56,573 nt of DNA from Maledivibacter sp. (GTDB taxonomy: Bacteria; Bacillota; Clostridia; Peptostreptococcales; Caminicellaceae): contig JAOASB010000055.1 of the NCBI GenBank assembly GCA_025210375.1, positions 1 through 56,573 of the forward strand, given 5' to 3'. Under the pieces are notes generated by a model. It was not told the origin of the DNA and did not search any database. It worked only from the letters and a program-made list of their open reading frames with translations. This document shows positions 24,842 to 34,570 of this stretch, in pieces. Every line of letters starts with the position of its first letter. Position 1 is the first letter of the stretch. Position numbers and translations under genes: made by a program.

Positions 24842-25558
24842 TTATTTTAATTCCTTTAAATTAAAACCCTTTTTCTTTACAACATATTTAGGTATTAAGG
24901 ATATACCTACAAATACAATAGACCCTATGGCTAGATACACAAGTATTCTTAAAGGACTACTGCCAGATCCAATAACTCCTCCCATAAGGTTAAATGCTAT
25001 TATACCAGGTATTGTACAAATCCATGAAACCAATATATATGAAGAGAATCCGATGTTTGTCAGTCCATAGGCATAGCTTTGAAGCATATAGGGAAATACG
25101 GGTATTAATCTCGTAATCATTAATATTCTCCAACCATGCTTCTTAACACCATCGTCAATCTTCTTAAACCCTTTATTTCTATTTGACCATCTCACAATCA
25201 TATCTCTGGCTGCATATTTTGCAATTAAGAAACCACAAGTATCAGCAACTAAAGCTGCTATAGCTGTCCATATGGCTCCCATTAAGGATCCAAAGACTAG
25301 CCCTGACAGAATCACAAAGGGGGGAGCAGGCAAAAACAGTAAACACCCAATAATAAATATCAAAATATATACTAAGGGTCCAAAATATCCAAATCCATTA
25401 ATCCAATGCCTTAATATATCTATATTCTCCCCACTAAAATAATCATAAATTCCAAAAACCTTCATCATAATAATACAGGCTATTATGATTCCACTTATAG
25501 CAACGGGTTTTATCCACTGTTTCCCTAGGAATTTACCATTTTCATTTTGAACTGACAT
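24842..25558 (-). CDS. TVP38/TMEM64 family (VTT-domain) membrane protein
   Basis: 238 residues with about six hydrophobic segments. The VTT-domain hallmarks are 'LPAPPFVILSGLVFGSLMGA' in the second segment and RLIPVFPYMLQSYAYGLTNI in the later half (the conserved arginine-proline re-entrant region). Related proteins act as lipid scramblases or in membrane homeostasis; the bacterial role is poorly known. It starts one base after the stop of the Fe-S protein gene and is the last gene of the long leftward operon with the ABC importer. Confidence 0.88.
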   Translation of the reverse strand: MSVQNENGKFLGKQWIKPVAISGIIIACIIMMKVFGIYDYFSGENIDILRHWINGFGYFGPLVYILIFIIGCLLFLPAPPFVILSGLVFGSLMGAIWTAIAALVADTCGFLIAKYAARDMIVRWSNRNKGFKKIDDGVKKHGWRILMITRLIPVFPYMLQSYAYGLTNIGFSSYILVSWICTIPGIIAFNLMGGVIGSGSSPLRILVYLAIGSIVFVGISLIPKYVVKKKGFNLKELK

Positions 25559-25559
25559 A

Positions 25560-26711
25560 TTAATCCCTCCTTTTCAAGGAGTCAATCATTCTCTTACCTT
25601 CATATCTATTGAACCATTGCTTCATAGCACCTTTTTGTGATTGTGTAAAATTATTGCTTTCATACATATCATCATTAAAAACTAAATCTAATATATGAAC
25701 TGACTTTTTACCTCCTATAATCATTGCTTCTACACAGGATTGGCAGTAGGATAATATATGGCTTGCCTCAGTTTGCTCCGCTCTTTTTTTCATTTGCTCC
25801 GTGGCTAATTTATTGTTGGTCACTCCCACCATACCACCTCTGCCACAGCAAGAAGTATTCTCCTTGCAGTTTTCAAATTCAATGGTTGAAAATCCTAATT
25901 CCTTAAGGATATTTCTAACCGACTTATGAATTTCTGCTTCTTTTCTTGTCGGACAAGGATCATGGATAGCAAATTGTACATCTACATTTTTTCCTATACC
26001 TTTTTTCTCCTCCGGGACACCTAACTCTGCCATTACCTCCCATAAAGACCTAACCCTTACGTTTTTACTATGTTGATTTATGGTCTTATAGCAATTTTGA
26101 CATGCTACAATAATCTCACTTACATTCATTTTATCTATTTCACGCTGTAATTCATTATAATATTTTTTAAATTTGTTATCTTCTCCCATGGATTCCGTTG
26201 GTTTTCCACAGCATTTTAGAATAATTCCCGTATTGGGTAATTTAGTCCTTAGATATTCGTAGATTTTCTTAACCATATATGGACTATGGGAAGTTAGACT
26301 ACAGCCCGGTAAAAAGGCTCTTTTTATCCCTTGCTGACTTTCTGGTTTGTGGGATGCTGTAAATAGTCTAGAAAAACTATTTTTCTGATGGAATTTCACT
26401 GTATTATACCCTTTAACCCTTGGCACTCCCTTATTCTTCTCTGTACTATATCTTCTCAGATCATAAAACACTTCTTTTAAGTCTATATCCTTAGGGCACA
26501 CCTGGGTACAGTAACCACATAAACAGCAGGAAAAGGGGATTTGATCATTTATTTTACCCTCAGCCCCTATCCCTTTTAATAATTCCTTTGGAGTACTGCA
26601 AAATGTACTTAGCATAGGACAATTCTTCATACATAGTTTACACTCAATACATTTCTCGGCTTCACTATTAAGCCTTTGAATCCATAAAGAGGATAATTCT
26701 ATTTTTTTCAT
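25560..26711 (-). CDS. Fe-S oxidoreductase, GlpC/HdrD-like
   Basis: 383 residues. The N-terminus has two [4Fe-4S] ferredoxin motifs, CIECKLCMKNCP and CCLCGYCTQVCP. Two CCG domains follow: LPGCSLTSHS ... ILKCCGKP ... ACQNC, and HDPCP ... TSCCGRGG ... YCQSC. This is the layout of heterodisulfide reductase subunit D, GlpC and LutA-like proteins, which pass electrons through cysteine-ligated clusters. No membrane anchor or flavin partner is encoded nearby. It belongs to the operon with the glycosyltransferases and ABC importer; its redox partner is unknown. Confidence 0.9.
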   Translation of the reverse strand: MKKIELSSLWIQRLNSEAEKCIECKLCMKNCPMLSTFCSTPKELLKGIGAEGKINDQIPFSCCLCGYCTQVCPKDIDLKEVFYDLRRYSTEKNKGVPRVKGYNTVKFHQKNSFSRLFTASHKPESQQGIKRAFLPGCSLTSHSPYMVKKIYEYLRTKLPNTGIILKCCGKPTESMGEDNKFKKYYNELQREIDKMNVSEIIVACQNCYKTINQHSKNVRVRSLWEVMAELGVPEEKKGIGKNVDVQFAIHDPCPTRKEAEIHKSVRNILKELGFSTIEFENCKENTSCCGRGGMVGVTNNKLATEQMKKRAEQTEASHILSYCQSCVEAMIIGGKKSVHILDLVFNDDMYESNNFTQSQKGAMKQWFNRYEGKRMIDSLKRRD

Positions 26712-27028
26712 AGGGATCTTCCTTTTGAGTTTGATGGGATAAGCTTATAAAAACCTATTAGGCATATGAAAAAAATAAACAAGTTAGGTTACAAAGTAAT
26801 TTTGATTATTTTCTAGGCACTGGATCATGCACATACTCACTGCATGTAAATGATTGAGTAACAACGAAAAGAATTAAAAGAACGGGTAAGATGACTAGTT
26901 TATTTTTTGGATATACCTTATATAATGATAAAAAAAACAACCCTAGAAGTCAAATAAGTAATATCTATGGCTTGAAAGGTTCTATAGGTTTTTTCAATAC
27001 TTATCCCAGATTATTGAAGCTATATGCC
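26712..27028. other. Intergenic gap inside the leftward operon
   Basis: About 317 bases without a credible gene. It holds only the ribosome binding site of the Fe-S protein (AAGGAAGATCCCT) and A+T-rich sequence. I see no convincing terminator, so the flanking genes may still be co-transcribed. Confidence 0.4.
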
Positions 27029-28042
27029 TTATATATAACCTTCTAATAATTTCTTCATGAACTCTATATCCAAATATTGTTCTATTTTTCTAAATGTATC
27101 CATGTTTTTTATTTCTTTATCAGGCCTTTGATATTCAATCCACCCATGGGCACACCAAGATAAGGCCCTTAGATATAGATATGGGGTATATAAATGTACC
27201 CTTTCCCTTATATTGTTATCTTTACCACCCAATCCTTGGGAATATGCTCTATAGAATGAATCTATTTCATTTTTTGATAATGTATGATTAGTCTTCCATC
27301 TAGTTGTAGTAACTGCTAAAAATTGGCTCAAATCTTGACATGGATCACTTATAACAGGTTTTTCCCAATCTATCAGATAGCTTTTTTCATTTCCTATGAT
27401 AAAGTTATGGGAATTAACCTCTGTATTATTTATAACATGCCATTTATCTTTAATAAAATATTTTTCACGTTGCTTATTATCTTCGGCCCATTTCAAAAAC
27501 CAATGAAAAAAATCCTTTAATTTCTTATCCACTATAGGAGACTCTAAATAATTTTTTAGTAACCGCCTGCCCTCTGATACCCTATCACTACAAATGCTTT
27601 CTTCTATAATAAAGTCATTACTAATAGGCTTTATATCCATAGAATGTATCCTTCCAAATATTTTAGCAGCCCTTTGTAAGTCCCTATCATATCTAAGGGG
27701 TTCACCCTCTAAAAACTCCATAATCAAAATACCATAATCAAAAACTTCTTTAGTATCATCTACGAAATATACCTTTGGAGTCACGCTACTTATTTCAAGG
27801 GCTTTTAAGGCATTATATTCATATGTGATTTGATTTTCAAGCCCTAGCTGGCTCCCAGTATTCACCCTGAAAACATATTTTTTCCTTTCATCATATATAA
27901 TAAAATTTACATTATATTCTCCTTGGGCTAAGAAATTGACTTTAAAATTTTTATTCATATTAAGTTCAGAGTATACTTTCTTCTCTAAAGCATAATCCCT
28001 AATTTTATCCCTTAAAGTATCCTTTAGCATAGCTTCCATCAC
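27029..28042 (-). CDS. APH-like phosphotransferase with altered catalytic motif
   Basis: 337 residues of the aminoglycoside phosphotransferase/choline kinase fold: an N-lobe with FLAQGEYNVNFII, then ILIMEFLEGEPL, and the C-lobe NFIIG...SYLIDWEKPVISDPCQDLSQFL, where Asp of LIDWE is the metal-binding residue. The Brenner motif HxDxxxxN reads N-T-E-V-N-S-H-N, so the usual His and catalytic Asp are replaced by Asn and Glu. It may be a weak or pseudo-kinase, or use Glu. Several ATG codons (28042, 28039, 28030) compete as start. It overlaps the preceding gene by up to 38 bases, so the two are coupled. Confidence 0.8.
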   Translation of the reverse strand: MMEAMLKDTLRDKIRDYALEKKVYSELNMNKNFKVNFLAQGEYNVNFIIYDERKKYVFRVNTGSQLGLENQITYEYNALKALEISSVTPKVYFVDDTKEVFDYGILIMEFLEGEPLRYDRDLQRAAKIFGRIHSMDIKPISNDFIIEESICSDRVSEGRRLLKNYLESPIVDKKLKDFFHWFLKWAEDNKQREKYFIKDKWHVINNTEVNSHNFIIGNEKSYLIDWEKPVISDPCQDLSQFLAVTTTRWKTNHTLSKNEIDSFYRAYSQGLGGKDNNIRERVHLYTPYLYLRALSWCAHGWIEYQRPDKEIKNMDTFRKIEQYLDIEFMKKLLEGYI

Positions 28043-28715
28043 TCCATAAGCTTTTTAAATAATTGATTGTATTATAGGGTATAACATTAAATCCATCTTC
28101 TATATTCTTAGTTTTTTCTAGAAAAGCTAGTAAATCCTCTTTAGTATCTATATCCCTAAGTTTTTCTATTAAGCTAGTCCTTAGGCCTAGACTATTTGCA
28201 ATATCAATAGTGCCCTCTAAAACCGATCTATTTCCCCACTTCAATTTATCATCAAATATTTCCCTATATACTTTCCTCATACCAATAAGATAGTAACCAC
28301 CATCAATGGTCGGCCCTAGTACAATATCATGGTTTCCCAAAGCCTCAAAGGCTTTATTAATATCAGTAGGTTGAATATCCGGTATATCTGCCCCCATAAG
28401 AACTACTTTAGTGTATCCTTTATTAAGAAGATATTCAAAGCTATTATGCATTTTTTCCCCAAGATTCTTTCCATGCTGTGGAAAGAATTGTATATGGCTG
28501 GGGATATACTCCTTTATCAAAGGAAAATGTTTTTCAGGAGTATATGTTAAGTATATATCTATGTCATCCTCAATGAATCTAAATATATTAAATAAGTCAA
28601 GTAGAAAACACCTATGGAGTTTGGCACATTCCTCTCCGGATAAAATTTTCATAAGTCTGGTTTTGGTTTTACCCGGTATAGGCACCCTTGTCATTAGTAT
28701 TAAAGCCTTCATCAT
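28005..28715 (-). CDS. TIGR04282-type glycosyltransferase (DUF2064)
   Basis: 236 residues. The opening 'ALILMTRVPIPGKTKTRLMK' and the 'VVLMGADIPDIQPTDINKAF' and 'LGPTIDGGYYLIGM' segments are those of the nucleotide-diphospho-sugar transferase-like family called 'rSAM/selenodomain-associated transferase 1'. It accompanies the 'transferase 2' gene upstream, with which its start overlaps (ATGA). The pair probably builds a glycosylated small molecule, but the product is uncharacterised. GGGAGG lies before the ATG. Confidence 0.88.
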   Translation of the reverse strand: MMKALILMTRVPIPGKTKTRLMKILSGEECAKLHRCFLLDLFNIFRFIEDDIDIYLTYTPEKHFPLIKEYIPSHIQFFPQHGKNLGEKMHNSFEYLLNKGYTKVVLMGADIPDIQPTDINKAFEALGNHDIVLGPTIDGGYYLIGMRKVYREIFDDKLKWGNRSVLEGTIDIANSLGLRTSLIEKLRDIDTKEDLLAFLEKTKNIEDGFNVIPYNTINYLKSLWSDGSYAKGYFKG

Positions 28716-29386
28716 CTTGCCTCCCTATATATGTCCTTTAGCCTTTGGGGGGATACTCCTAATAGGTATAATATCTTTATTTTATGCATCAAAAGCAGGG
28801 TTTTAAGCTGTCCTCCCCCTTTAAACCTCCTTGCAGATGTTCCTATAGGAGTCTTGAGTATCATAACCCGTCCTGATTTATATAGTTTTTTAGATAGCTC
28901 CCAATCCTCCATAAGGTCTATGTCTGGATAGCCTCCTAATTTAAGAAAAATGTCCCTTCTAACAAAGATACCTTGATCCCCAAAAATCAAACCTAAGAAC
29001 CTAGCCCTAAGGTTAGAGGTTATTGCTACAAATCCCATAAACAACGTATTATAATCATAAAAGTATAAGGAAAAACCGCCACCTATACAATTATTTTGTA
29101 TGGCCTCTTCAATAGATTTTAATGATCTATTATGGAGCTTTGAATCAGAATGCACAAACCATAGTATATCTCCCATGGCCACTTTGGCTCCATCATTCAT
29201 TTGATTAGCTCTTCCCCTTTTGCTGTGGATAACCTTAGTATACTTTGATGCTATATCCACAGTTTTATCACAGCTTCCACCGTCAACAACTATAACTTCC
29301 TTTTCGCCCTCTAATGAATCAAGATGTATTAACAGCTTCTCTATATTTTTTTCCTCATTTAAAACTGGCACTATTATCGATATCAT
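28712..29386 (-). CDS. TIGR04283-type family 2 glycosyltransferase
   Basis: 224 residues from ATG 29386, which has GAGGTG six bases upstream; a GTG three codons earlier is a weaker start. The GT-A fold is clear: ISIIVPVLNEEKNIEKLL, VIVVDGGSCDKT, SKRGRANQMNDGA, LWFVHSDSKL (DxD-like HSDS), GGYPDIDLMEDWEL. It belongs to 'rSAM/selenodomain-associated transferase 2'. It lies 15 bases downstream of the ABC ATPase gene, in the same operon. Confidence 0.9.
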   Translation of the reverse strand: MISIIVPVLNEEKNIEKLLIHLDSLEGEKEVIVVDGGSCDKTVDIASKYTKVIHSKRGRANQMNDGAKVAMGDILWFVHSDSKLHNRSLKSIEEAIQNNCIGGGFSLYFYDYNTLFMGFVAITSNLRARFLGLIFGDQGIFVRRDIFLKLGGYPDIDLMEDWELSKKLYKSGRVMILKTPIGTSARRFKGGGQLKTLLLMHKIKILYLLGVSPQRLKDIYREAR

Positions 29387-29401
29387 ATTAAGCACCTCAT
29401 A

Positions 29402-30436
29402 TTAATGATCTTGTGCTTTAAAAAACACAACCCTATCAAAGTCAACTTTTAAACATACCCTTTGATTTATCTCAAATATATTTTTTGAGTTTGTTACACA
29501 TTTTAGTTTTGTATTATCCGATAATAAAGTATAATAAATTTTGTCTCCAGCATATTGTTTCGATAATATTTTTGCCCATAATCCATTTTTTTCTTCGGAA
29601 CCTGTTATTTCTATTTCTTCGGGTCTAATCATAGCTGAAACCTTTGAATATTTATTAAAACTAGTTTTAAATTTACCTACATTACATTCAAAAATACCGT
29701 TTTTTATTTCACCCTTTAAATAGTTCTTTTCTCCAAAAAAATCAGCAACAATTGGTGAGTTAGGCTTTTCATAGATGTCTGTGGGAGTACCAAACTGCTT
29801 TATTTCTCCACCGAGCATTACGGCCACCTTATCCGAGGTAATTAACGCTTCTTCCTTGTCGTGGGTCACTAATAAAGTAGTTATATTTAATTTCCTCTGT
29901 ATATTGCATACAAATGTCCTCATGGATTCACGAAGTCTAGTATCAAGATTTGAAAAGGGCTCGTCCAAGAGAAGTATCTTTGGCTCTATTGCCAATGCCC
30001 TTGCTATGGCAACCCTTTGTTTTTGTCCACCGGAAAGTTCACTTGGATATTTTCTTTCATGTCCTGCTAATCCAACTAGTTCAAGAATCTCATTTATTCT
30101 TGCTATTCTTTTAGACTTCTTAACCTTAGCCATTTTTAGTCCAAAGCCTATATTCTCTTGAATAGTCATATGGGGAAATAAAAGATAATCTTGAAAAACA
30201 ATTACTGCTCCCCTTTTTTCCACGGGAATATGGGCAATTGATTTTCCATTAAAAAGTATCTCTCCACAATCTGGAGAAAAAAGCCCAGCTATAATCTTTA
30301 AAGTCGTAGTTTTACCACAGCCAGATGGTCCAAGTAAAGAAACCATCTCTCCTTCATCTACAGTTAGATTTATATTGTTTAAAACCCTATTATGCTCAAA
30401 GGTCTTAGACACATTTTTAAGCTCTATTCTATACAT
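29402..30436 (-). CDS. ABC transporter ATPase, YnjD-like
   Basis: 344 residues. Walker A GPSGCGKTT, Q-loop 'VFQDYLLFPHM', signature LSGGQKQRVAIARAL, Walker B KILLLDEPFSNLD and switch His in LVTHDKEEA are all intact. A C-terminal TOBE-like domain (after about 235) is typical of importers of the spermidine/thiamine/iron/molybdate group. It works with the two permeases and the lipoprotein encoded upstream. Confidence 0.94.
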   Translation of the reverse strand: MYRIELKNVSKTFEHNRVLNNINLTVDEGEMVSLLGPSGCGKTTTLKIIAGLFSPDCGEILFNGKSIAHIPVEKRGAVIVFQDYLLFPHMTIQENIGFGLKMAKVKKSKRIARINEILELVGLAGHERKYPSELSGGQKQRVAIARALAIEPKILLLDEPFSNLDTRLRESMRTFVCNIQRKLNITTLLVTHDKEEALITSDKVAVMLGGEIKQFGTPTDIYEKPNSPIVADFFGEKNYLKGEIKNGIFECNVGKFKTSFNKYSKVSAMIRPEEIEITGSEEKNGLWAKILSKQYAGDKIYYTLLSDNTKLKCVTNSKNIFEINQRVCLKVDFDRVVFFKAQDH

Positions 30437-30460
30437 TATACATTCTCCTAAGCCAAGCTT

Positions 30461-31267
30461 TTATATATAAAAATAATTTTCACCCTTATAATAGGTCTTA
30501 ACTATTCTTTCTATTAAGAAAAGAATAGCCACCGTCGATATTAGAAATATAATACTATAGGCTGAAGCCATCATCCTATCTCCACTTTGAATATATGGAA
30601 ACATTAACATTGAAAATGTAACGATCCTTCCACCACCTATTAAGAATGTCAAAAAATATTGACTGAAGGAAACAATAAATACTATGCTTCCAGCGGATAT
30701 TAATCCCGGGGCAATAAGGGGAAGTGTGATATGGGTAAATGTTTGAATTGGACTTGCTCCTAATACTCTAGCTTGCAGCTCCATTGATTCTCCGATTATC
30801 TCAAAAACATTTGTCAATATCCTTATACTATATGGTAAACAAGGAATTAAATGAACTAATACCACTCCTAAAAATGTATTGGCTAATCCCAGCTTAATGA
30901 AAGCGATATGTATGCCCATTGCAACTGTTATTGGTGGGACAATTATCGGTGTAAGCACCAGGATTTTAAATACATTCTTTCCTTTAAAATTATACACTCC
31001 TAGGGCCTTTGCAGCTGGAATACTGATTAGAATAGTAATAATCGTAACGACGCTGGAGAGGCCTAGGCTGAAACAAAGAATTCTAAAGGAATTATTTGAA
31101 GGGCTTAGTATATATTTAAAACCTCTAATACCAAGATTTTTAGGAATTAAATCCGGCCAAGGCCATATTTTTACAAAACTCCATAATACTAATATCCCAA
31201 GTGGAAGGATCAATAAAAATATTAATGCATACATTATAAATTTGAATATATAACTTTTCTTCTCCAT
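30461..31267 (-). CDS. ABC transporter permease
   Basis: 268 residues with about six membrane segments. The cytoplasmic EAA-type coupling loop is visible as 'MELQARVLGASPIQTFTHITLPLIAPGL'-like sequence between segments 4 and 5. It is one of two half-permeases of the importer. AAGGGGTG precedes the ATG, and 33 bases separate it from the other permease gene. Confidence 0.92.
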   Translation of the reverse strand: MEKKSYIFKFIMYALIFLLILPLGILVLWSFVKIWPWPDLIPKNLGIRGFKYILSPSNNSFRILCFSLGLSSVVTIITILISIPAAKALGVYNFKGKNVFKILVLTPIIVPPITVAMGIHIAFIKLGLANTFLGVVLVHLIPCLPYSIRILTNVFEIIGESMELQARVLGASPIQTFTHITLPLIAPGLISAGSIVFIVSFSQYFLTFLIGGGRIVTFSMLMFPYIQSGDRMMASAYSIIFLISTVAILFLIERIVKTYYKGENYFYI

Positions 31268-31300
31268 TTTTGCACCCCTTCATTGTCAGTCAACTAGCAT

Positions 31301-32176
31301 CTATCCATTAAACTTTGATATCAACTTAAATGTCTTACTATAAAGCCATACCAAAATAAATGAGTAAAAGGCCAAAATCATATTTATAACCATAGTATAG
31401 GGCCTATGGGTCAAATCTGGGTTTGTATATTCTATATAAGCTTTTACTGGCAAAGTCTTTGGCACCGTAGCCCCAAGCAAATATGGCACCTCAAAAGCTC
31501 CAAAGGAAAATGCAAAAATAATTATAAACGCTGACAATATGCTAGGCATTATCAAAGGTAAAATTATTCTGAAGAAGATCTGTCTTCTATTAGCACCTAA
31601 ATTTAAAGCTGCATCGGATAAGTTTTTATTAATATTACTAAGAACCGTATATGTTATCATAGCAATAAATGGTATTTCCTTCCAAAGATAGGTGACTATA
31701 ATTCCAATGCCATTTTTATCAAATACCAATGAAGGAATTTGGGTTTGTTCCCCTATAAATCCTAAATGCCATAATATTCTTGCCAAAACTCCACTCTGGG
31801 ACAGCATATTATACACAAGTAGAGCTGCTATTGAATGAGGAACTATTATAGGCAATTTATAAACTATTTCTTCAATTCCTTTACCGTGCTTACTCCGAAA
31901 AATAGAATATGCCAATAAAACTCCGAAAATAACTGCCACGGAAGAAGATACGATGGATATATATACACTAAATTTAAAGGAATCTATGAAGCTCCTGTCC
32001 CATAAAACTTCTTTATAATATTTTAAAGTAATATCCTTTAGTCCTATAACAGGGAAATATCCCAAGCTTTGAAAACAACCTAATATTAGTCCCATCGCAA
32101 ATATCCCTAATAATATGAGCATAAGGGGAGTGAGCATAATATAAGGCTTCAATTTTTTATACAATTTTTTATTCAC
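31301..32176 (-). CDS. ABC transporter permease
   Basis: 291 residues, six or seven hydrophobic segments. The EAA-type loop reads 'SDAALNLGANRRQIFFRIILP'-like sequence, contacting the ATPase. It overlaps the end of the substrate-binding protein gene by 8 bases, so translation is coupled. It corresponds to one half of the fused YnjC permease of E. coli; here the two halves are separate genes. Confidence 0.9.
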   Translation of the reverse strand: MNKKLYKKLKPYIMLTPLMLILLGIFAMGLILGCFQSLGYFPVIGLKDITLKYYKEVLWDRSFIDSFKFSVYISIVSSSVAVIFGVLLAYSIFRSKHGKGIEEIVYKLPIIVPHSIAALLVYNMLSQSGVLARILWHLGFIGEQTQIPSLVFDKNGIGIIVTYLWKEIPFIAMITYTVLSNINKNLSDAALNLGANRRQIFFRIILPLIMPSILSAFIIIFAFSFGAFEVPYLLGATVPKTLPVKAYIEYTNPDLTHRPYTMVINMILAFYSFILVWLYSKTFKLISKFNG

Positions 32177-33407
32177 CCTCTACTGGTATGTTTTCCTGCC
32201 ATATTTCTTCTATTATCGGTATTATATTAGCTGGCATTTCTGGAACTCTATGCCCCAATAGTATACTTTGGGGTATAGTCCCCTTGCCTAGCTCAATATT
32301 TTCAAAGATTTTCTTTTCCTCTTCACTCATTCTACTATTATCAAGTACAGGTAAATCTCCCCAGTTTTTTGGGTCATATTTTGAACTCTGGGCTTCAAAG
32401 CTTAGAATGAAGTTAATAGCTACTAAAGCTCCTGCTTTATTTGGGGCATTATAGGGTATTGTTAAAAAATGAGTATTCCCAATTGTTCCCCTATCAAGTA
32501 TAGCTGTATTACTTGTATCTGGAAATTCACCAGTTGCAATCTTACCCGCTACATGATTCGGATTATAACTCATGGTCATCAAAACTTCATTATCAGCAAA
32601 CATATTATCTAACTGAGCATTGGTGGCAGGATAGGTTCTACCTTCCTTCCATAAATATGGTTTTAACTCCTTTAGAAACTCTATCCCAGGCTCTATTTCC
32701 TGCTGTATCTTTTCCTTGTCAGCCTCCATACCTACAAACTTCTCATGGCCTACAATATCATATATTATGTTTCTAACAAAAGCACTACCGGTAAAATCCG
32801 GAGGTGCGGCATAAGTGAACTTATTAGGATTTTTTTTAACCATTTCTAAAAGCTCTTCATGATTTACTGGGGCTTTATTTAATCTTGCTTCATCATAAAT
32901 CATAACAAATTGAGCTTTACCATAGGGTGCCTCATATCCATCTACTATAAACCCAAAGTCATACTTTATCTCTGAAGAATCCTTGTCCATATATTTATTA
33001 AAATTAGGTAATTTATCCGTGAAAGAACCCATTAACAAATTGTTATTCTTGGCAGTATAGAAATTTTCACCATTTATCCATACTATATCAATGGTTCCCT
33101 CATCCACCTGTACTTGCTTCTCTCCTAATAATTTATTTAAGATGTCATCAATATTCATTGGCACCCTATTAAAAGTTATATTGTATTCTTGCTTAAGTCT
33201 TTTGGCAACAAAATTATCTAGCCATTCATTTGTTTTTTGACTTCCCCCCCAACCATAAAAATTGATTACGGTTCCATCGGCCCTTTCCATAATGGTTTTC
33301 CAGTCCTTTTCTAAAATATTTCCCTCTACTTTGGTTGGGGCCTTGCTACATGCTGTTAAATTAACTACTAGTATTATTGCAAATAAAATGGTCAATATTT
33401 TTCTCAT
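32169..33407 (-). CDS. ABC transporter substrate-binding lipoprotein, YnjB-like
   Basis: 412 residues with a lipoprotein signal peptide ending in LTAC (Cys20). The body matches the YnjB-type solute-binding family: FYGWGGSQKTNEWLDNFVA, DIVWINGENFYTAKNNNLL, 'EAPYGKAQFVMIYDEARL', PDFTGSAFVRNIIYD. The substrate of YnjB transporters is not established; thiosulfate- or metal-related roles have been guessed from its neighbour YnjE. A YnjE-like rhodanese occurs at 39219-40598 in this window. AAGGAGGT lies before ATG 33407. It is the first gene of the operon. Confidence 0.88.
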   Translation of the reverse strand: MRKILTILFAIILVVNLTACSKAPTKVEGNILEKDWKTIMERADGTVINFYGWGGSQKTNEWLDNFVAKRLKQEYNITFNRVPMNIDDILNKLLGEKQVQVDEGTIDIVWINGENFYTAKNNNLLMGSFTDKLPNFNKYMDKDSSEIKYDFGFIVDGYEAPYGKAQFVMIYDEARLNKAPVNHEELLEMVKKNPNKFTYAAPPDFTGSAFVRNIIYDIVGHEKFVGMEADKEKIQQEIEPGIEFLKELKPYLWKEGRTYPATNAQLDNMFADNEVLMTMSYNPNHVAGKIATGEFPDTSNTAILDRGTIGNTHFLTIPYNAPNKAGALVAINFILSFEAQSSKYDPKNWGDLPVLDNSRMSEEEKKIFENIELGKGTIPQSILLGHRVPEMPANIIPIIEEIWQENIPVEGE

Positions 33408-33604
33408 GGCCTTACCTCCTTATATATCCTTATAGTTCTTTGCTTCTTACCTTGTTCCATGGCTGATAACTAATAGCTTATGTATATTCAGACAATAAAC
33501 TAGACACCCCACTCATTCCTTTGACTATTTTTTCATATACCCTATAGAAAATATTATAAGCAAAAAGTGAGGGCCACAATCATAATTCATAATCATAAAA
33601 TGCT

Positions 33605-33647
33605 ACCCTTTCTATTTTATCAGCTTCTATGCTAAAATAGAAAGGGT
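33605..33647. promoter_or_regulatory. 15-bp inverted repeat in the divergent promoter region
   Basis: ACCCTTTCTATTTTA (33605-33619) and TAAAATAGAAAGGGT (33633-33647) are exact inverse copies with a 13-base spacer. They lie between the leftward importer operon (start 33407) and the rightward nucleoside hydrolase (start 33694). No strong U-tract follows directly, so an operator or leader hairpin is as likely as a terminator. Confidence 0.5.
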
Positions 33648-33693
33648 AAACCCAAATTTTTTATAAAAAATCAAATTATTAAGGTGGTATGAG

Positions 33694-34569
33694 ATGCGTA
33701 AAGTTATATTTGATTGTGATAATACTATGGGAATTAAAAACTGTGATGTTGATGATGGTCTAACCCTACTATATCTATTGGGCAGGGAAGATATTGATTT
33801 GTTAGGTGTTACCACTACATTTGGCAACAGTAAAATCGATATTGTTCATGATAATACATTAAGGATGTTTGATGAATTAAAAATTACTAATATTCCCATA
33901 TACAAGGGTGCTTCCTCACCACAATATAGACAAAGTAAAGCCGCTAGTTATTTAGCAAACATAGTGAAAAAATACCCCGGTGAAATAACACTTCTTGGGA
34001 CGGGATCATTAACCAATTTATTAGGTGCATATGAACTAGACAATAGTTTTTTTACCAATTTGAAGGAAATAGTATTAATGGGTGGAATTACTGAGCCTTT
34101 AATAATCAATGGTAAGAATTTAAATGAACTAAATTTTTCCTGTGATTCAGAAGCTTCCCATAGGGTTTTAAGCTCCAATACCAAGGTAACAGTCTTAACT
34201 GGACACATTTGTCTCCAAGCATTATTTGGAGAAAAGGAATATAAAAGACTTATGGAAAATAGTACAATCAATATTTATCAGTATATAAAAAATAAAACCA
34301 TAGACTGGTTTGAATTTATTATGGATAGTTTTCAAATAAAAGGCTTCTATAATTGGGATATAGTTGCCGCAGTATATATCACCCATACTGAACTTTTCAA
34401 TGAAAACATCAAAAAAATCATCTCCACTCCTAAGGATTTAGATAAAGGCTACCTAATAATTAATTCTTCCCAACAAAGTTCCTACGAAGTAAATATTCCT
34501 ACACACATAGGGGATATAAATAGATTTAATGATGCTATTTTTGAGGCTTGGAAAAATGTAATTATATAG
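33694..34569 (+). CDS. Nucleoside hydrolase (inosine-uridine preferring family)
   Basis: 291 residues. The N-terminal metal-binding motif reads DCDNTMGIKNCDVDDG, the longer form found in one Firmicutes subfamily in place of DxDPGxDD. Further family segments are LLGVTTTFGN, TLLGTGSLTNL, IVLMGGI, NELNFSCDSEASHRVL and the late WDIVAAVYI (last calcium ligand Asp). It hydrolyses the N-glycosidic bond of a nucleoside to base and ribose. AAGGTGGT lies before ATG 33694. It is divergent from the importer operon and could share control with it, which is inference. Confidence 0.92.
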   Translation: MRKVIFDCDNTMGIKNCDVDDGLTLLYLLGREDIDLLGVTTTFGNSKIDIVHDNTLRMFDELKITNIPIYKGASSPQYRQSKAASYLANIVKKYPGEITLLGTGSLTNLLGAYELDNSFFTNLKEIVLMGGITEPLIINGKNLNELNFSCDSEASHRVLSSNTKVTVLTGHICLQALFGEKEYKRLMENSTINIYQYIKNKTIDWFEFIMDSFQIKGFYNWDIVAAVYITHTELFNENIKKIISTPKDLDKGYLIINSSQQSSYEVNIPTHIGDINRFNDAIFEAWKNVII

Positions 34570-34570
34570 C

